Source: Clostridium pasteurianum (GTDB taxonomy: Bacteria > Bacillota > Clostridia > Clostridiales > Clostridiaceae). Taken from it: DNA of 64,000 bases. The stretch's first letter is position 1. The number at the start of each line of letters is the position of its first letter. Below the pieces are notes generated by a model. That model ran no database searches, had not been told where the DNA came from, and saw nothing but the letters and a program-made list of their open reading frames with translations. Shown here piece by piece: positions 1 to 9,907 of the stretch. The stretch covers positions 186,001 to 250,000 of the forward strand of contig NZ_MCGV01000001.1 in assembly GCF_001705235.1 (NCBI RefSeq), written 5' to 3'. Position numbers and translations under genes: made by a program.

Positions 1-351
1 TACATCTATACATTCACCACTTAATATTTTAATTCTATCATCTAGTCCAAATTTCTTTATGTTTTTAGATGCTATTTCTATCATATCTTCATTTCTATCT
101 ACCGTAATAATTTTTGCCTTTGAATTTAATGCCATTAAAATAGCTGAATAACCTATAGCTGTTCCAAGCTCCAATATTTTTAAAGGCTTTTTTACATTTA
201 CCATAAATTCGAGAAATTTTGCCGTTTCCTTATGAACTATGGGAACATTATTATCTTCTGCATAGTTTTCTAATTCCCTTAACATACCTTCATGATCTGG
301 AATTAAGTCTCTAATATAATCTTTTATATAGTCATGCATTATTTTGCCCAT
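1..351 (-). CDS. trmR: O-methyltransferase, TrmR/YrrM family (3' end beyond window)
   Basis: This is the N-terminal 117 residues of a class I SAM-dependent methyltransferase; the rest runs off the left edge. Translation from the ATG at 351, behind GGAGGAAGATTT, gives MGKIMHDYIKDYI, then the SAM-binding motif I ILELGTAIGYS and the acidic motif ITVDRNEDM. This matches the O-methyltransferase family 3 that includes B. subtilis TrmR, which methylates 5-hydroxyuridine at the tRNA wobble position. It starts 15 bases after mltG, the same order as B. subtilis yrrL-yrrM, which supports TrmR over other family members. The substrate is inferred from synteny; the fold is clear. Confidence 0.8.
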   Translation of the reverse strand, partial: MGKIMHDYIKDYIRDLIPDHEGMLRELENYAEDNNVPIVHKETAKFLEFMVNVKKPLKILELGTAIGYSAILMALNSKAKIITVDRNEDMIEIASKNIKKFGLDDRIKILSGECIDV

Positions 352-366
352 AAATCTTCCTCCAAA

Positions 367-1395
367 TTAAAATCCCTGAGTTTTTTTCTTAGCTTTTAAA
401 AACTCATTATAATTGCTTGTAAATGTATGTGTTCCATTATTATTGGAAACAAAATAAATATAATTTGTTTTTGATGGATTCAAAGCAGCTTCAATAGATG
501 CCTTACCTGGTGAGCATATAGGTCCAACTGGCATACCATTAATCAAATAAGTATTATACTTTGAATTAACTTTTAAGTCTTCATTAGATAATTTATCCTT
601 ATGATAACCAAGTGAATACTCCACTGTAGCACATGACTGAAGTTTCATATTTATTTTAAGTCTATTAAAAAATACTGAAGCAATTATAGGTCTTTCGCTA
701 TTTACTTTTGCTTCCCTTTCAATAATAGAAGCCATAGTTATAGTTTCGTCAACATTTTGTGTGCTTTTACCAGTTTCTTTTTCTGCTTTCTTAAAAACTT
801 CATTAAATTTTTTAATCATCACATCTATTAATTCTTTTCCGCTCGAACCTTTTTTAAATGCATATGTATCAGGAAAAAGATATCCCTCTAAATTATATTT
901 TCTATCTTTGTCGCTTTTTATGTAACCTGGCGCTTTATAATCCTCACACGCTTTTATAAAATTCTTCTTACTTATTAAACCTTTTTTATCAAGCAAATTA
1001 GCTATTTGTTCTATATCATATCCTTCAGGTATGGTAACTTTTACATAAGAACTATCAAAATTTCCATATCGTATATCATTAAGAAACTCTCTTGAAGATT
1101 CCCCTTTTTTTATTGAATAAAGTCCCGGCTTTATATCACCGGGAACTTTTTTATATTTAATGTATAATTTTAAAACAAACTTACTTTTAATCAAATTCTG
1201 ACTTTTTAACTTACTTACTACAGAATAAAGATTATCTCCATTATTTATTTGAAAACTAACATTATCTTTAACTTTAAAAGGGTGATTCATAGAGTAATTA
1301 AAATAAACGCCTGCTGAAAAAATTAATATTAGAACTAAAAACAAAAGTATATAAAATTTCTTCTTTAAAACAGTTTTTAAATTCATATTACTCAT
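367..1395 (-). CDS. mltG: Endolytic murein transglycosylase MltG (YceG-like)
   Basis: MltG cleaves nascent peptidoglycan strands at the outer face of the membrane and is thought to set glycan-strand length. The 342-residue protein has a basic start, one membrane segment at about residues 14-32 and a LysM-like region near 45-95. The YceG catalytic part carries LEGYLFPDTY (169-178), the catalytic Glu in ASIIERE (E226) and the late GMPVGPICSPG motif. Length and order are normal for the family. It lies 14 bases after typA and 15 bases before trmR, so it is probably in the same transcript. Confidence 0.92.
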   Translation of the reverse strand: MSNMNLKTVLKKKFYILLFLVLILIFSAGVYFNYSMNHPFKVKDNVSFQINNGDNLYSVVSKLKSQNLIKSKFVLKLYIKYKKVPGDIKPGLYSIKKGESSREFLNDIRYGNFDSSYVKVTIPEGYDIEQIANLLDKKGLISKKNFIKACEDYKAPGYIKSDKDRKYNLEGYLFPDTYAFKKGSSGKELIDVMIKKFNEVFKKAEKETGKSTQNVDETITMASIIEREAKVNSERPIIASVFFNRLKINMKLQSCATVEYSLGYHKDKLSNEDLKVNSKYNTYLINGMPVGPICSPGKASIEAALNPSKTNYIYFVSNNNGTHTFTSNYNEFLKAKKKTQGF

Positions 1396-1409
1396 TCCTC
1401 TTAAGCTAA

Positions 1410-3230
1410 TTATCTAGATCTTTTTTTCTTACGTAAATTAGTGTCTAATATGCTCTTTCTCATTCTTATGCTCTTTGGAGTAACTTCAACAAGTTCATCT
1501 GAAGCAATAAATTCAAGACACTTTTCAAGTGACATTTCAGGTATTGGTACTAACTTTAAAGCATCATCCGCACCTGAAGATCGCGTATTTGTAAGATGCT
1601 TTTTCTTACAAACATTGACTTCTATGTCCTCGGCTCTTGAGCACTCTCCAACTATCATTCCTTCATAAACATCTACTCCAGCACCAACAAATAGTCTTCC
1701 TCTTTCTTGAGCACTATATAATCCATAAACAACTGAAACTCCTGGTTCAAATACAACTATTGATCCTCTAGATCTTTCAGGAATATCACCTTTATATGGC
1801 TCATAATCTGTAAGAACTGAGTTCATTATTCCATTTCCCTTTGTGTCTGTCATAAGCTCACTTCTAAAGCCTATAAGACCCCTTGAAGGTATTTTAAATA
1901 TCAATCTTGTATAACCATTTATTGCTGAAGTCATGTTTACAAGTTCAGCCTTTCTAGGTCCAAGCTTTTCCATTACTACACCCATAAATTCTTCAGGTAC
2001 ATCAATTGTAAGTTCTTCAATTGGTTCCATTTTTTTGCCGTCTTCTTCTTTAAATATTACACTTGGCTTTGATACCTGGAATTCATAGCCTTCTCTTCTC
2101 ATTGTTTCAATTAAAATTGATAAATGAAGTTCTCCTCTTCCGCTTACCTTAAATCTATCTGGAGAATCAGTTTCTTCTACTCTTAAACTTACATTTGTCT
2201 CTAATTCTTTTTGGAGTCTATCCTTTAAATGTCTTGATGTTACATAATCTCCTTCTCTTCCTGCAAAAGGAGAATCATTTACCATAAAGTACATACTTAA
2301 TGTAGGCTCATCAATATCAACAAATGGGAGTGCTTCTGGTCTAGATGAATCTGCAATTGTCTCTCCTATGTTTACGTCTGGTATTCCTGAAACAACAGCT
2401 ATATCTCCAAATTCAACTTTATCAGCATCAACTCTTTTAAGACCTTCATAAGTAAATAGGCTTGAGATTTTTACATTTTCTTTAGCTCCATCACGCCTTA
2501 TTAAAACTGCCTGCTGATTCTTCTTTATAGTACCTCTTTCAACTCTTCCTATTGCTATTCTTCCAACATATTCATTGGAATCTATTGTTGAAACAAGCAT
2601 TTGAAATGGCTCATCAATATAACCTACAGGTGGTTTTACATATTTAATAATTGTTTTAAATAATGGTTCCATAGAATCACTTTCATCATCAATATCAAGT
2701 TTTGCAATACCTGCTTTAGCAGAAGCATAAACTATAGGAAAATCAAGCTGATCTTCATCTGCTCCTAATTCTATAAACAAGTCTAAAACTTCATCTACTA
2801 CTTCCATAGGTCTTGCATTAGGCTTATCTATCTTATTTATTACAACTATTGGTTTAAGTTTAAGTTCCAAAGCTTTTTTTAGTACGAATTTAGTTTGAGG
2901 CATAGGTCCCTCAAAAGCATCTACTAAAAGAAGTACGCTGTCTACCATTTTAAGTACACGTTCAACTTCTCCACCAAAATCCGCATGTCCCGGAGTATCT
3001 ACAATATTTATTTTAACTCCTTCATGCATAACAGAAGTATTTTTTGAAAGAATAGTTATTCCTCTTTCTTTCTCTAAATCATTGGAATCCATAACTCTTT
3101 CTTGAACTTTCTCATTTGCTCTAAAAACGTGACTTTGTCTAAGTAAGGCATCTACAAGAGTAGTCTTACCATGATCGACATGGGCTATTATAGCAACGTT
3201 TCTTATGTCATTTCTAGTAATTTTTTCCAT
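1410..3230 (-). CDS. typA: Ribosome-associated GTPase TypA/BipA
   Basis: TypA (BipA) is a translational GTPase that acts on ribosome assembly and stress adaptation. The 606-residue protein starts [17 protein letters not shown], followed by AHVDHGKTT (G1), DTPGHADF (G3), NKID (G4), the EF-G-like domains and the TypA C-terminus. An upstream in-frame ATG would add 25 residues, but GGAGGAAAAGAA sits just before the ATG at 3230 and the family begins there. A hairpin at 3281-3309 lies in its leader. The gene is followed 14 bases later by mltG. Confidence 0.95.
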   Translation of the reverse strand: MEKITRNDIRNVAIIAHVDHGKTTLVDALLRQSHVFRANEKVQERVMDSNDLEKERGITILSKNTSVMHEGVKINIVDTPGHADFGGEVERVLKMVDSVLLLVDAFEGPMPQTKFVLKKALELKLKPIVVINKIDKPNARPMEVVDEVLDLFIELGADEDQLDFPIVYASAKAGIAKLDIDDESDSMEPLFKTIIKYVKPPVGYIDEPFQMLVSTIDSNEYVGRIAIGRVERGTIKKNQQAVLIRRDGAKENVKISSLFTYEGLKRVDADKVEFGDIAVVSGIPDVNIGETIADSSRPEALPFVDIDEPTLSMYFMVNDSPFAGREGDYVTSRHLKDRLQKELETNVSLRVEETDSPDRFKVSGRGELHLSILIETMRREGYEFQVSKPSVIFKEEDGKKMEPIEELTIDVPEEFMGVVMEKLGPRKAELVNMTSAINGYTRLIFKIPSRGLIGFRSELMTDTKGNGIMNSVLTDYEPYKGDIPERSRGSIVVFEPGVSVVYGLYSAQERGRLFVGAGVDVYEGMIVGECSRAEDIEVNVCKKKHLTNTRSSGADDALKLVPIPEMSLEKCLEFIASDELVEVTPKSIRMRKSILDTNLRKKKRSR

Positions 3231-3280
3231 TTCTTTTCCTCCGTACATTTCTATCGTATGATTATATAAAATCATAAATA

Positions 3281-3309
3281 AAAATTGGATACCTAAAGCA
3301 CCCAATTTT
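3281..3309 (-). terminator. Hairpin in the typA leader
   Basis: On the minus strand AAAATTGG and CCAATTTT form an 8-bp stem with a 13-nt loop, followed by TATTTATGATTTT. It lies about 50 bases upstream of the typA start. It could be a weak terminator ending rnj read-through, or an attenuator in the typA leader. The tail is only moderately T-rich. Confidence 0.4.
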
Positions 3310-3551
3310 CTAGTAACAATTAATATTTTAATATTAAGTATTTAAAAAGTCAACTTACTTAAATACAAGTAAACAATTTCATAGAAAAATATTTTTACAT
3401 TTATCAAATTGCATCGTGCGCTGAGTCTTATGCAATTTAGTTACATTCCTTATAAAAGTGATTAAGTAACATTACAAATTCAAATTCATAATAAGCTAAT
3501 ACTGATTACTATGAATTTGAATTTTGTAAAAGTCTCACATAACTTTATACA
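3310..3551. other. Intergenic region between rnj and typA
   Basis: Together with the typA leader this is a gap of about 320 bases without a gene. It holds the typA-leader hairpin (3281-3309) and a 15-bp inverted repeat (3476-3524). The rest is A+T-rich; I see no reading frame with a ribosome binding site and no clear promoter. Confidence 0.5.
3476..3524 (-). terminator. Long hairpin downstream of rnj
   Basis: AAATTCAAATTCATA (3476-3490) and its exact complement at 3510-3524 form a perfect 15-bp stem with a 19-nt loop, 28 bases after the rnj stop. There is no good T-run on either side, so it may stabilise the mRNA 3' end rather than terminate. Confidence 0.45.
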
Positions 3552-5219
3552 TTATACTTCCATAATTATAGGAAGTATCATAGGCTTTCTTTTTGTTCTT
3601 TCATAAAGGAATATTCTTAATACATCCTTTATATTAGATTTTATTGTTGACCATTCTGTAATATGTTTTTCCTCACATTCATTCAAAGCTGTCTTTACAA
3701 TTTCTTTTGACTCTTCCATTAAATCTTCTGATTCTCTTACATATACAAAACCTCTTGAAATAATATCAGGTCCAGCAATTACAGTACCACTTACTTTTTC
3801 TATAGTAACAACTACAGTCACTATTCCATCTTGTGATAGGTGCTTTCTGTCTCTCAAAACTATATTACCAACATCACCTACTCCAAGTCCATCTACAAAT
3901 ACTTTACCAGCAACTACAGTATCAGTCTTTCTTATACTGCTTCTTGTTACCTCTATAACATCTCCAATCTCTGGGATCAAGACATTAGACTTAGACATTC
4001 CAAGACTAGTTGCAAGCTCTGCATGTTGTTTTAAATGCCTGTATTCACCATGAACTGGGATAAAGAATCTAGGTTTTATAAGTGTATGCATTAATTTAAG
4101 TTCTTCCTGACATGCATGCCCTGAAACATGAACATCTGCTAGAGCTGCATAAATAACATCTGCGCCTTTCTTAAATAATTGATTAATAACTCTTGAAACC
4201 AATTTTTCATTTCCAGGAATTGGATTAGCTGATATTACTACCATATCCCCTTCCTGTATTTTTACTTTTTTGTGTTCTTGAGCTGCCATTCTTGTAAGTG
4301 CAGACATCGGTTCGCCCTGACTTCCTGTTGTAATTATAACTATTTTATCGTCTGGGTACCTATTTATGGCATCTATGCCTATTAAAACACCTTCATTAGC
4401 TTTAATATATCCAAGTTCTATAGCAACTGCAACTATATTTTCCATACTTCTGCCAGAAACAGCAACTTTTCTGTTATAGTATTCTGCTGACTCAATTATC
4501 TGCTGTATTCTGTGAATATTAGATGCAAAAGTTGCAACTATAATCCTTCCTTTAGCCTTTGAAAATAAATTATTAAAAGTTTCTCCTACTGTGCTTTCCG
4601 ACATCGTGTAGCCTTTTCTTTCTACATTAGTACTATCGCACATCATAGCAAGAACGCCCCTTTTACCTAATTCTGCGAACCTTGCAAAATCTGCAACGCA
4701 CCCATCTATTGGTGTATAATCCACCTTAAAATCTCCTGTGTGAAAGATAACGCCCATAGGTGTATGTATTGCTATTGCTACAGAATCGGCAATACTGTGA
4801 CTTTGTCTGATAAACTCAATAGACATACTATTTAGTTTAATAATGTCTCTAGGTTTTACTACTTTTAAATCGACCTTGCTCAAAAGGTTATGCTCTTTAA
4901 GCTTTGTTTCAACTATACCAATGGTAAGTTTAGTACCATAAACAGGAACATTTAACTCTTTTAAAACATAAGGCAAGGCACCAATATGATCTTCATGTCC
5001 ATGAGTCAAAAATATTCCTTTAACCTTCTCCCTATTTTTTAATAAGTAGGTTATATCAGGTATTACTATATCTATACCGAACATTTCTTCATCGGGGAAA
5101 CTAAGACCGCAATCTATAACAGCTATTTCATCTCTATATTCAATAACTGTAAGATTTTTTCCTATCTCATTCACTCCACCTAAAGGTATTATCTTAATTT
5201 TATCCTTTTCTCTACGCAT
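3552..5219 (-). CDS. rnj: Ribonuclease J
   Basis: RNase J is a metallo-beta-lactamase/beta-CASP ribonuclease with 5'-3' exo- and endonuclease activity in mRNA decay and rRNA processing. The 555-residue protein has the zinc motif HGHEDH at 73-78, the HTGDF and CDSTN motifs, the beta-CASP region and the late VHVSGHA and PVHGEYRH motifs. GGAGGGTAGATA precedes the ATG. It follows fur by 49 bases. Only one RNase J gene is in the window, so J1 versus J2 cannot be assigned. Confidence 0.93.
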   Translation of the reverse strand: MRREKDKIKIIPLGGVNEIGKNLTVIEYRDEIAVIDCGLSFPDEEMFGIDIVIPDITYLLKNREKVKGIFLTHGHEDHIGALPYVLKELNVPVYGTKLTIGIVETKLKEHNLLSKVDLKVVKPRDIIKLNSMSIEFIRQSHSIADSVAIAIHTPMGVIFHTGDFKVDYTPIDGCVADFARFAELGKRGVLAMMCDSTNVERKGYTMSESTVGETFNNLFSKAKGRIIVATFASNIHRIQQIIESAEYYNRKVAVSGRSMENIVAVAIELGYIKANEGVLIGIDAINRYPDDKIVIITTGSQGEPMSALTRMAAQEHKKVKIQEGDMVVISANPIPGNEKLVSRVINQLFKKGADVIYAALADVHVSGHACQEELKLMHTLIKPRFFIPVHGEYRHLKQHAELATSLGMSKSNVLIPEIGDVIEVTRSSIRKTDTVVAGKVFVDGLGVGDVGNIVLRDRKHLSQDGIVTVVVTIEKVSGTVIAGPDIISRGFVYVRESEDLMEESKEIVKTALNECEEKHITEWSTIKSNIKDVLRIFLYERTKRKPMILPIIMEV

Positions 5220-5268
5220 TATCTACCCTCCTTTTTTATTTAGTTTATATTTAAACTATAAATATTAT

Positions 5269-5724
5269 TTATAGTTTTTTTCTACATTCACTGCATATTC
5301 CATAAAATTTAACGCTGTGATTTTTTATAAGGAAATCATACTTATCCTGTATACTTTGCTCCAAATCATCAAGTAAATCTCCCTGTACTTCTGTTACCTT
5401 TCCACAAACAGTGCAAATCAAATGGTGGTGCTGATGATGCTCATTTTCGTGTACCAATTCATATCTACTAAGACCATCATTTAAATCTAATTTACTTATT
5501 ACTCCAAGTTCATCTAAAATTTGGACTGTCCTATAAACCGTAGCTAACCCTATTTCTGGGCATTCAATTTTGACACAATCATATAGCTCTTCAACAGTAA
5601 GATGTTTTCCTTCATTGCTTATAATGCTATCCAAAACAGCTCTCCTCTGTGGAGTAAGCTTATATCCCTTATCTTTAAGATTGTTTTTCAACTTTTCTAT
5701 TTCTAAAGGAGATAATTTTGCCAT
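5269..5724 (-). CDS. fur: Fur-family metalloregulator
   Basis: This is a 151-residue Fur-superfamily repressor. An N-terminal winged helix (TPQRRAVLDSI, then GLATVYRTVQIL at 59-70) is followed by a His-rich metal site HENEHHQHHH (92-101) and a structural zinc site, C104xxC107 with C144xxC147. The family senses Fe2+, Zn2+ or peroxide, and sequence alone does not separate Fur, Zur and PerR here. It sits between a DUF1292 gene and rnj in an apparently co-directional cluster. The plain fur name is the cautious choice. Confidence 0.85.
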   Translation of the reverse strand: MAKLSPLEIEKLKNNLKDKGYKLTPQRRAVLDSIISNEGKHLTVEELYDCVKIECPEIGLATVYRTVQILDELGVISKLDLNDGLSRYELVHENEHHQHHHLICTVCGKVTEVQGDLLDDLEQSIQDKYDFLIKNHSVKFYGICSECRKKL

Positions 5725-5762
5725 CTTACATACCTCCCATCCACTATTTTATCGTATATATT

Positions 5763-6026
5763 TTAATTTAAATCATCTTGTGAAAACAAAGTTTCGTAAG
5801 CTTCACTTACTATATTAAATTCATTATCATCCTCAACTGTCATTAATACATCATTACCATTTGAGTCTTTATCTATTTTAAGAATTATCGCTTCTGAATC
5901 CTTAGAATCTTCAGGAACAACAATTACATATTCTTTGTCCTCTACATCCATCTTAGTTACTACCTGAAACTCTCTTTCTATACCTTCTTCATCCTTAAGT
6001 GTTATTTTGTCAACATAATTATCCAT
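5763..6026 (-). CDS. DUF1292 family protein (YrzB-like)
   Basis: This is an acidic 87-residue protein: MDNYVDKITLKDEEG, then VVTKMDVEDKEYVIVVPE and VEDDNEFNIVSEAYE. It matches the small DUF1292 family, which in Firmicutes usually follows ireB and ruvX as it does here. AGGTTTAATTTC precedes the ATG. The function is not established. Position suggests co-expression with ruvX 48 bases upstream and fur 38 bases downstream. Confidence 0.8.
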   Translation of the reverse strand: MDNYVDKITLKDEEGIEREFQVVTKMDVEDKEYVIVVPEDSKDSEAIILKIDKDSNGNDVLMTVEDDNEFNIVSEAYETLFSQDDLN

Positions 6027-6074
6027 GAAATTAAACCTCCAGTATATTCTAGTATATTTTAAAATGCATTTTAC

Positions 6075-6485
6075 TTAAGCAAGGCTGTCAAGATAGCCTT
6101 GAAGTATGTATGTGGCTGCCATTTTATCTACTATTTTTTTTCTCTTTTTCCTTGAAAGATCAGCCTCAAGCATCGCTTTATTGGCTGCTACAGTAGTTAA
6201 TCTTTCATCCCACATTTTAATTGGCACATTTATATTTTCCTTTATAACATCACAAAATTTAAGTACTTTTTCGCTTTGAAATCCAATTGTACCATTCATA
6301 TTTTTGGGAAGTCCACATACAATAGTATCGACTTCATACTTTTCACACAATTCTTTCAACTGTTTTATATCTTCTTCTTCATTTTTTCTTCTTATAGTAG
6401 TTATACCTTGAGCTGTATATCCAAGTGGATCACTAAGTGCAATTCCTATTGTCTTATTACCTACATCGATACCAAGTATTCGCAT
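6075..6485 (-). CDS. ruvX: Putative pre-16S rRNA nuclease / Holliday junction resolvase-like RuvX (YqgF)
   Basis: This is a 136-residue RNase H-fold nuclease of the YqgF/RuvX family, implicated in maturing the 16S rRNA 5' end. It starts [20 protein letters not shown] with the first acidic residue in GIDVG, then [10 protein letters not shown], and the [10 protein letters not shown] and [13 protein letters not shown] motifs. I chose the ATG at 6485 because GGAG lies 8 bases upstream and the family begins MRILG; the upstream ATG adds five atypical residues. The order alaS-ireB-ruvX-DUF1292 is conserved in Firmicutes. Confidence 0.9.
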   Translation of the reverse strand: MRILGIDVGNKTIGIALSDPLGYTAQGITTIRRKNEEEDIKQLKELCEKYEVDTIVCGLPKNMNGTIGFQSEKVLKFCDVIKENINVPIKMWDERLTTVAANKAMLEADLSRKKRKKIVDKMAATYILQGYLDSLA

Positions 6486-6603
6486 AAAAATCTCCTTCAA
6501 TAAAATATACTAAAAATTTTTCAAACATAATTAATAATCAATCAAGCCTATATAGGAAACGCCTCTTCAAATAATTAAACACATTATAATGGATTTATAT
6601 AAA

Positions 6604-6630
6604 ATAAAAATGCCCCTAAGAGCACCTTTA
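6604..6630 (-). terminator. Intrinsic terminator overlapping the ireB stop
   Basis: On the minus strand AAGGTGCTC-TTAG-GGGCATTTT forms a 9-bp stem with G-T pairs, followed by TTATTTTATAT. It begins at the ireB stop codon, so alaS-ireB transcripts may partly end here before ruvX. Confidence 0.6.
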
Positions 6631-6888
6631 TTTTATTCTAAGATATGATTTTAATACCTCTTCAAGTATCTCATCTCTCTCTAGCTTTCTTACTAAAGCA
6701 CGTGCACCGTTATAATTGGTTATGTAAGTTGGATCTCCTGATATCAAATACCCAACTAATTGATTGATAGGATTATATCCCTTCTCTTTTAAGGCATTAT
6801 AAACCTCGCTTAATATTTCCTTTGTTAGATCTTTCTTATTTTTTAATACATCAAACTCAATTGTATTATCGTTATTTTCACTCCCCAA
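6628..6888 (-). CDS. ireB: IreB family regulatory phosphoprotein (DUF965)
   Basis: This is an 86-residue protein matching IreB/Yrz[39 protein letters not shown] and the late [19 protein letters not shown]. In Enterococcus IreB is phosphorylated by the PASTA kinase IreK and affects cephalosporin resistance; a role here is inferred. The start is a TTG at 6888 behind AGGGGTGAG, giving [13 protein letters not shown] like its relatives. An upstream ATG adds 14 residues without family similarity. It lies 82 bases after alaS. Confidence 0.85.
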   Translation of the reverse strand: MGSENNDNTIEFDVLKNKKDLTKEILSEVYNALKEKGYNPINQLVGYLISGDPTYITNYNGARALVRKLERDEILEEVLKSYLRIK

Positions 6889-6970
6889 TTTACACTCACC
6901 CCTTTTTGGTTTATCAAAAGACTTATACAAGTATATTATATATTATAAAGCATATTATAGTAATTGTATA

Positions 6971-9616
6971 CTACTTTACTAATTTTTCCATAATTTTTTG
7001 TACTTCATTTAATGCTACTTGTAACTTTTCTCCATCTTTTCCACCGGCTTGAGCCATATCTGGTCTTCCTCCGCCGTTTCCGCCACAAATTGAAGCTACT
7101 TCTTTTATTATTTTACCACAATGAACTCCTTTTGATACTGCATCTTTAGAAGCCATTGCTACAAATTGTACTTTTTTGTCATCCTTACTTGCCAGTAAAA
7201 CTAGCCCTTCACCAATTTTACTTCTTATTTTATCACATAATTCTCTGAGTGTATTTCCACCTATACCTTTTACTTCACATGAAACATACTTAACTCCATT
7301 AACTTCTTTTACTGAATTTATTATGTTATCCTCGAATCCTGAAGCTAATTTTTCTTTAAGATTATTTATTTCCTTATCCTTTTCTTTTAATTCATTATAA
7401 TACTGATTTATTTTATTTAATATATCTTTTTTAGAACATTTAAGTTCACTCTCTAAATTTTTTATCAGAGAATCATTTTCTTCAGTATATTTTAAAGCTG
7501 CTGTTCCGGTTAAAGCTTCTATTCTCCTTATGCCTGCTGCTACACCTGTTTCAGAAACTATTTTAAATAATCCTATTTCACCAGAATTAGAAACATGAGT
7601 ACCACCGCATAATTCTTTGCTGAAGTCTCCAACACATACAACTCTTACCTTATCACCATATTTTTCATCAAAAAGTGCCATGGCACCAGTCTTCTTAGCA
7701 TCTTCTATAGACATAACATCTGTCTTTACATCAATAGCATTCATTATCTCTTTATTTACCAATTTTTCTACTTTTAGAATTTCATCATCAGTAAGAGCAG
7801 TAAAGTGAGTAAAATCAAATCGCAATCTTTCAGTATCTACATATGATCCTGACTGATTTATATGGCTGCCAACAACCTCTTTTAGTGCTGCTTGAAGCAT
7901 ATGCGTAGCTGTATGGTTTTTACATATATCTTTTCTATATTGAGAATTTACTTCAAGGGTAACATTTTCATCCTTATTTAAAGAACCTTTTGTCACTTTA
8001 ACTATATGCAAAGTTTTTCCTGCGATATTCTTTTGACAATCTATAACTTCAGCTTCACCATTTTTGCCAATTATAAAGCCTTTATCTCCAATTTGTCCTC
8101 CCATTTCTGCATAAAAAGGTGTCTCTTCTGTAATAACAATTCCACTATCGCCTTTATTGAGAGTTGAAACAATTTTATCATCTTTTACTAAAACTTCAAC
8201 TTTTGAATTTGCATTTGTTAAATTATATCCTACAAATTCAGTTGTAACATAATCTGGCAGCTTATCTACAGATTTTATTTCTTTTCCCATATAGTTTGAT
8301 TCTTCTCTTGCATCTCTTGCTCTATTCTTTTGTTTTTCCATTTCCTCATGGAAACCATTCATATCTATCTCAATACCTTTTTCTTCCAAAATCTCTTGGG
8401 TAATTTCCACTGGGAAACCATAAGTATCATATAATCTAAAAGCATTTTCGCCAGATAAAATCTTCTTATTTTCGCCAGATAACTCATCTATATAATTCTT
8501 CAATATTTCCATGCCGCTGTCAAGTGTCTCATCAAATCTTTTTTCTTCTATTTCTATTACATTCTTTATATAATCTTGCTTTTCCTCTAATTCTTTATAC
8601 GCATTCTTTGAATTTTTTATAACAACATCGCATAGATCGCATAAAAAAGTTTTATTTATGCCTAAAGTCTTGCCATGTCTTGCTGCTCTTCTAAGAAGCC
8701 TTCTGAGAACATATCCTCTTCCTTCGTTTGAAGGTAATATTCCATCACTTATCATAAAAGTTACACTTCTTACATGATCGGTTATTACTCTAATTGAAAC
8801 ATCTTTCTTATGGTCTTCACCATATTTTACGCTGCAAATTTTACATACTTCATCAAGAACTTCTCTTATAGTATCAATTTCAAATATACTATCTGTATCC
8901 TGCATTATAGTTGCTATTCTCTCGAGTCCCATTCCTGTATCAATATTAGGATTTTTAAGCTTGTTATAATTACCTTCTTCATCTCTATCAAATTGTGTAA
9001 ACACTAAATTCCAAAATTCAATTACATCATCATTATCCTGTGCTTCTATGAATTTTTCTTTACTTGTAAAGAGTTCAGGATTTTCTCTTCTATCAAAATG
9101 CATTTCAGAACATGGTCCACATGGTCCAGAACCATGCTCCCAGAAGTTGTCTTCCTTACCAAATCTAAATATTCTCTCTGGCGCAACCCCTGCTTTTTCA
9201 GTCCAAATTTTAAAAGCTTCATCATCATCAAGGTAAATCGTTATGTACACTCTATCCTTAGGGAATTTCAAAACCTCAGTAACAAACTCCCATGCCCATG
9301 GTATTACTTCCTTTTTAAAATAATCTCCAAAAGAAAAATTACCAAGCATCTCAAAAAAAGTACCATGTCTAGCTGTTTTCCCTACGTTCTCTATATCCCC
9401 TGTTCTTATGCATTTCTGACATGTTGTTACTCTTGTCCTTGGTGGAGTTTGAAGTCCTGTAAAGTAAGGCTTTAATGGTGCCATCCCAGCATTTATAAGT
9501 AAAAGGCTCTTATCATTTTTCGGAACTAATGAAAAGCTTGGAAGCCTTAAATGTCCTTTTCCTTCAAAAAACTTTAAATATGCTTCTCTAATATCGTTTA
9601 ATCCCATGTATTCCAT
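6971..9616 (-). CDS. alaS: Alanine--tRNA ligase
   Basis: Class II alanyl-tRNA synthetase of 881 codons including stop, the usual full length. The catalytic core contains [18 protein letters not shown] and [18 protein letters not shown]. The editing domain has the zinc ligands HTATH and CGGTH, and the C-terminal C-Ala domain ends in [15 protein letters not shown]. The ATG at 9616 follows GGAGGAGAATAATT. A longer frame to 9682 would start inside the T-box terminator stem and is rejected. Expression is controlled by the T-box leader at 9655-9862. Confidence 0.97.
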   Translation of the reverse strand: MEYMGLNDIREAYLKFFEGKGHLRLPSFSLVPKNDKSLLLINAGMAPLKPYFTGLQTPPRTRVTTCQKCIRTGDIENVGKTARHGTFFEMLGNFSFGDYFKKEVIPWAWEFVTEVLKFPKDRVYITIYLDDDEAFKIWTEKAGVAPERIFRFGKEDNFWEHGSGPCGPCSEMHFDRRENPELFTSKEKFIEAQDNDDVIEFWNLVFTQFDRDEEGNYNKLKNPNIDTGMGLERIATIMQDTDSIFEIDTIREVLDEVCKICSVKYGEDHKKDVSIRVITDHVRSVTFMISDGILPSNEGRGYVLRRLLRRAARHGKTLGINKTFLCDLCDVVIKNSKNAYKELEEKQDYIKNVIEIEEKRFDETLDSGMEILKNYIDELSGENKKILSGENAFRLYDTYGFPVEITQEILEEKGIEIDMNGFHEEMEKQKNRARDAREESNYMGKEIKSVDKLPDYVTTEFVGYNLTNANSKVEVLVKDDKIVSTLNKGDSGIVITEETPFYAEMGGQIGDKGFIIGKNGEAEVIDCQKNIAGKTLHIVKVTKGSLNKDENVTLEVNSQYRKDICKNHTATHMLQAALKEVVGSHINQSGSYVDTERLRFDFTHFTALTDDEILKVEKLVNKEIMNAIDVKTDVMSIEDAKKTGAMALFDEKYGDKVRVVCVGDFSKELCGGTHVSNSGEIGLFKIVSETGVAAGIRRIEALTGTAALKYTEENDSLIKNLESELKCSKKDILNKINQYYNELKEKDKEINNLKEKLASGFEDNIINSVKEVNGVKYVSCEVKGIGGNTLRELCDKIRSKIGEGLVLLASKDDKKVQFVAMASKDAVSKGVHCGKIIKEVASICGGNGGGRPDMAQAGGKDGEKLQVALNEVQKIMEKLVK

Positions 9617-9654
9617 AATTATTCTCCTCCAAACTAATTTGCTATGTAAATATA

Positions 9655-9862
9655 CAAAAAAGCTTTCATCCCCTATACACACATAAGGGACGAAAGCTGT
9701 AATTTCCGCGGTACCACCCTAATTACACTACAAAAGTGTCTCTCATCAAAAAGTTCAAAGATAGCTTCAAATCAATACATAAGAAGTTTTCACCAAACAC
9801 TTCTTCTCTAAATATGCAAATTAATTTTACTCATTCTTATCATCACTTTAATATAAACCAAT
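9655..9862 (-). promoter_or_regulatory. T-box leader of alaS with terminator/antiterminator
   Basis: The minus strand carries the T-box sequence GGGTGGTACCGCGG (9706-9719), which pairs with the NCCA end of uncharged tRNA. It is followed by a terminator at 9655-9697: AGCTTTCGTCCCT pairs with AGGGGATGAAAGCT, then a T-run. A likely specifier is GCT (Ala) in TTTGAAGCTATC, upstream in a Stem I-like region. The family model is that uncharged tRNA-Ala stabilises the antiterminator and switches on alaS. The specifier is inferred; the T-box and terminator are directly visible. Confidence 0.92.
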
Positions 9863-9868
9863 ATTTAT

Positions 9869-9897
9869 ATTATAAATAATATTTATATCCATGTCAA
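9869..9897 (-). promoter_or_regulatory. Sigma-A promoter of the alaS T-box leader
   Basis: TTGACA (9892-9897) and TATAAT (9869-9874) are separated by 17 bases on the minus strand, an exact consensus. Transcription would start near 9862, just before the T-box leader. Confidence 0.88.
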
Positions 9898-9907
9898 TAT
9901 ATCTTTA

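Noticed and set aside
9098-9475. A 125-codon plus-strand reading frame inside alaS
   Set aside because: It is antisense to a conserved catalytic region, lacks a ribosome binding site and its product has no recognisable features.
9617-9682. N-terminal extension of AlaS to an ATG at 9682
   Set aside because: It would start inside the T-box terminator hairpin and has no ribosome site; GGAGGAG marks the ATG at 9616.
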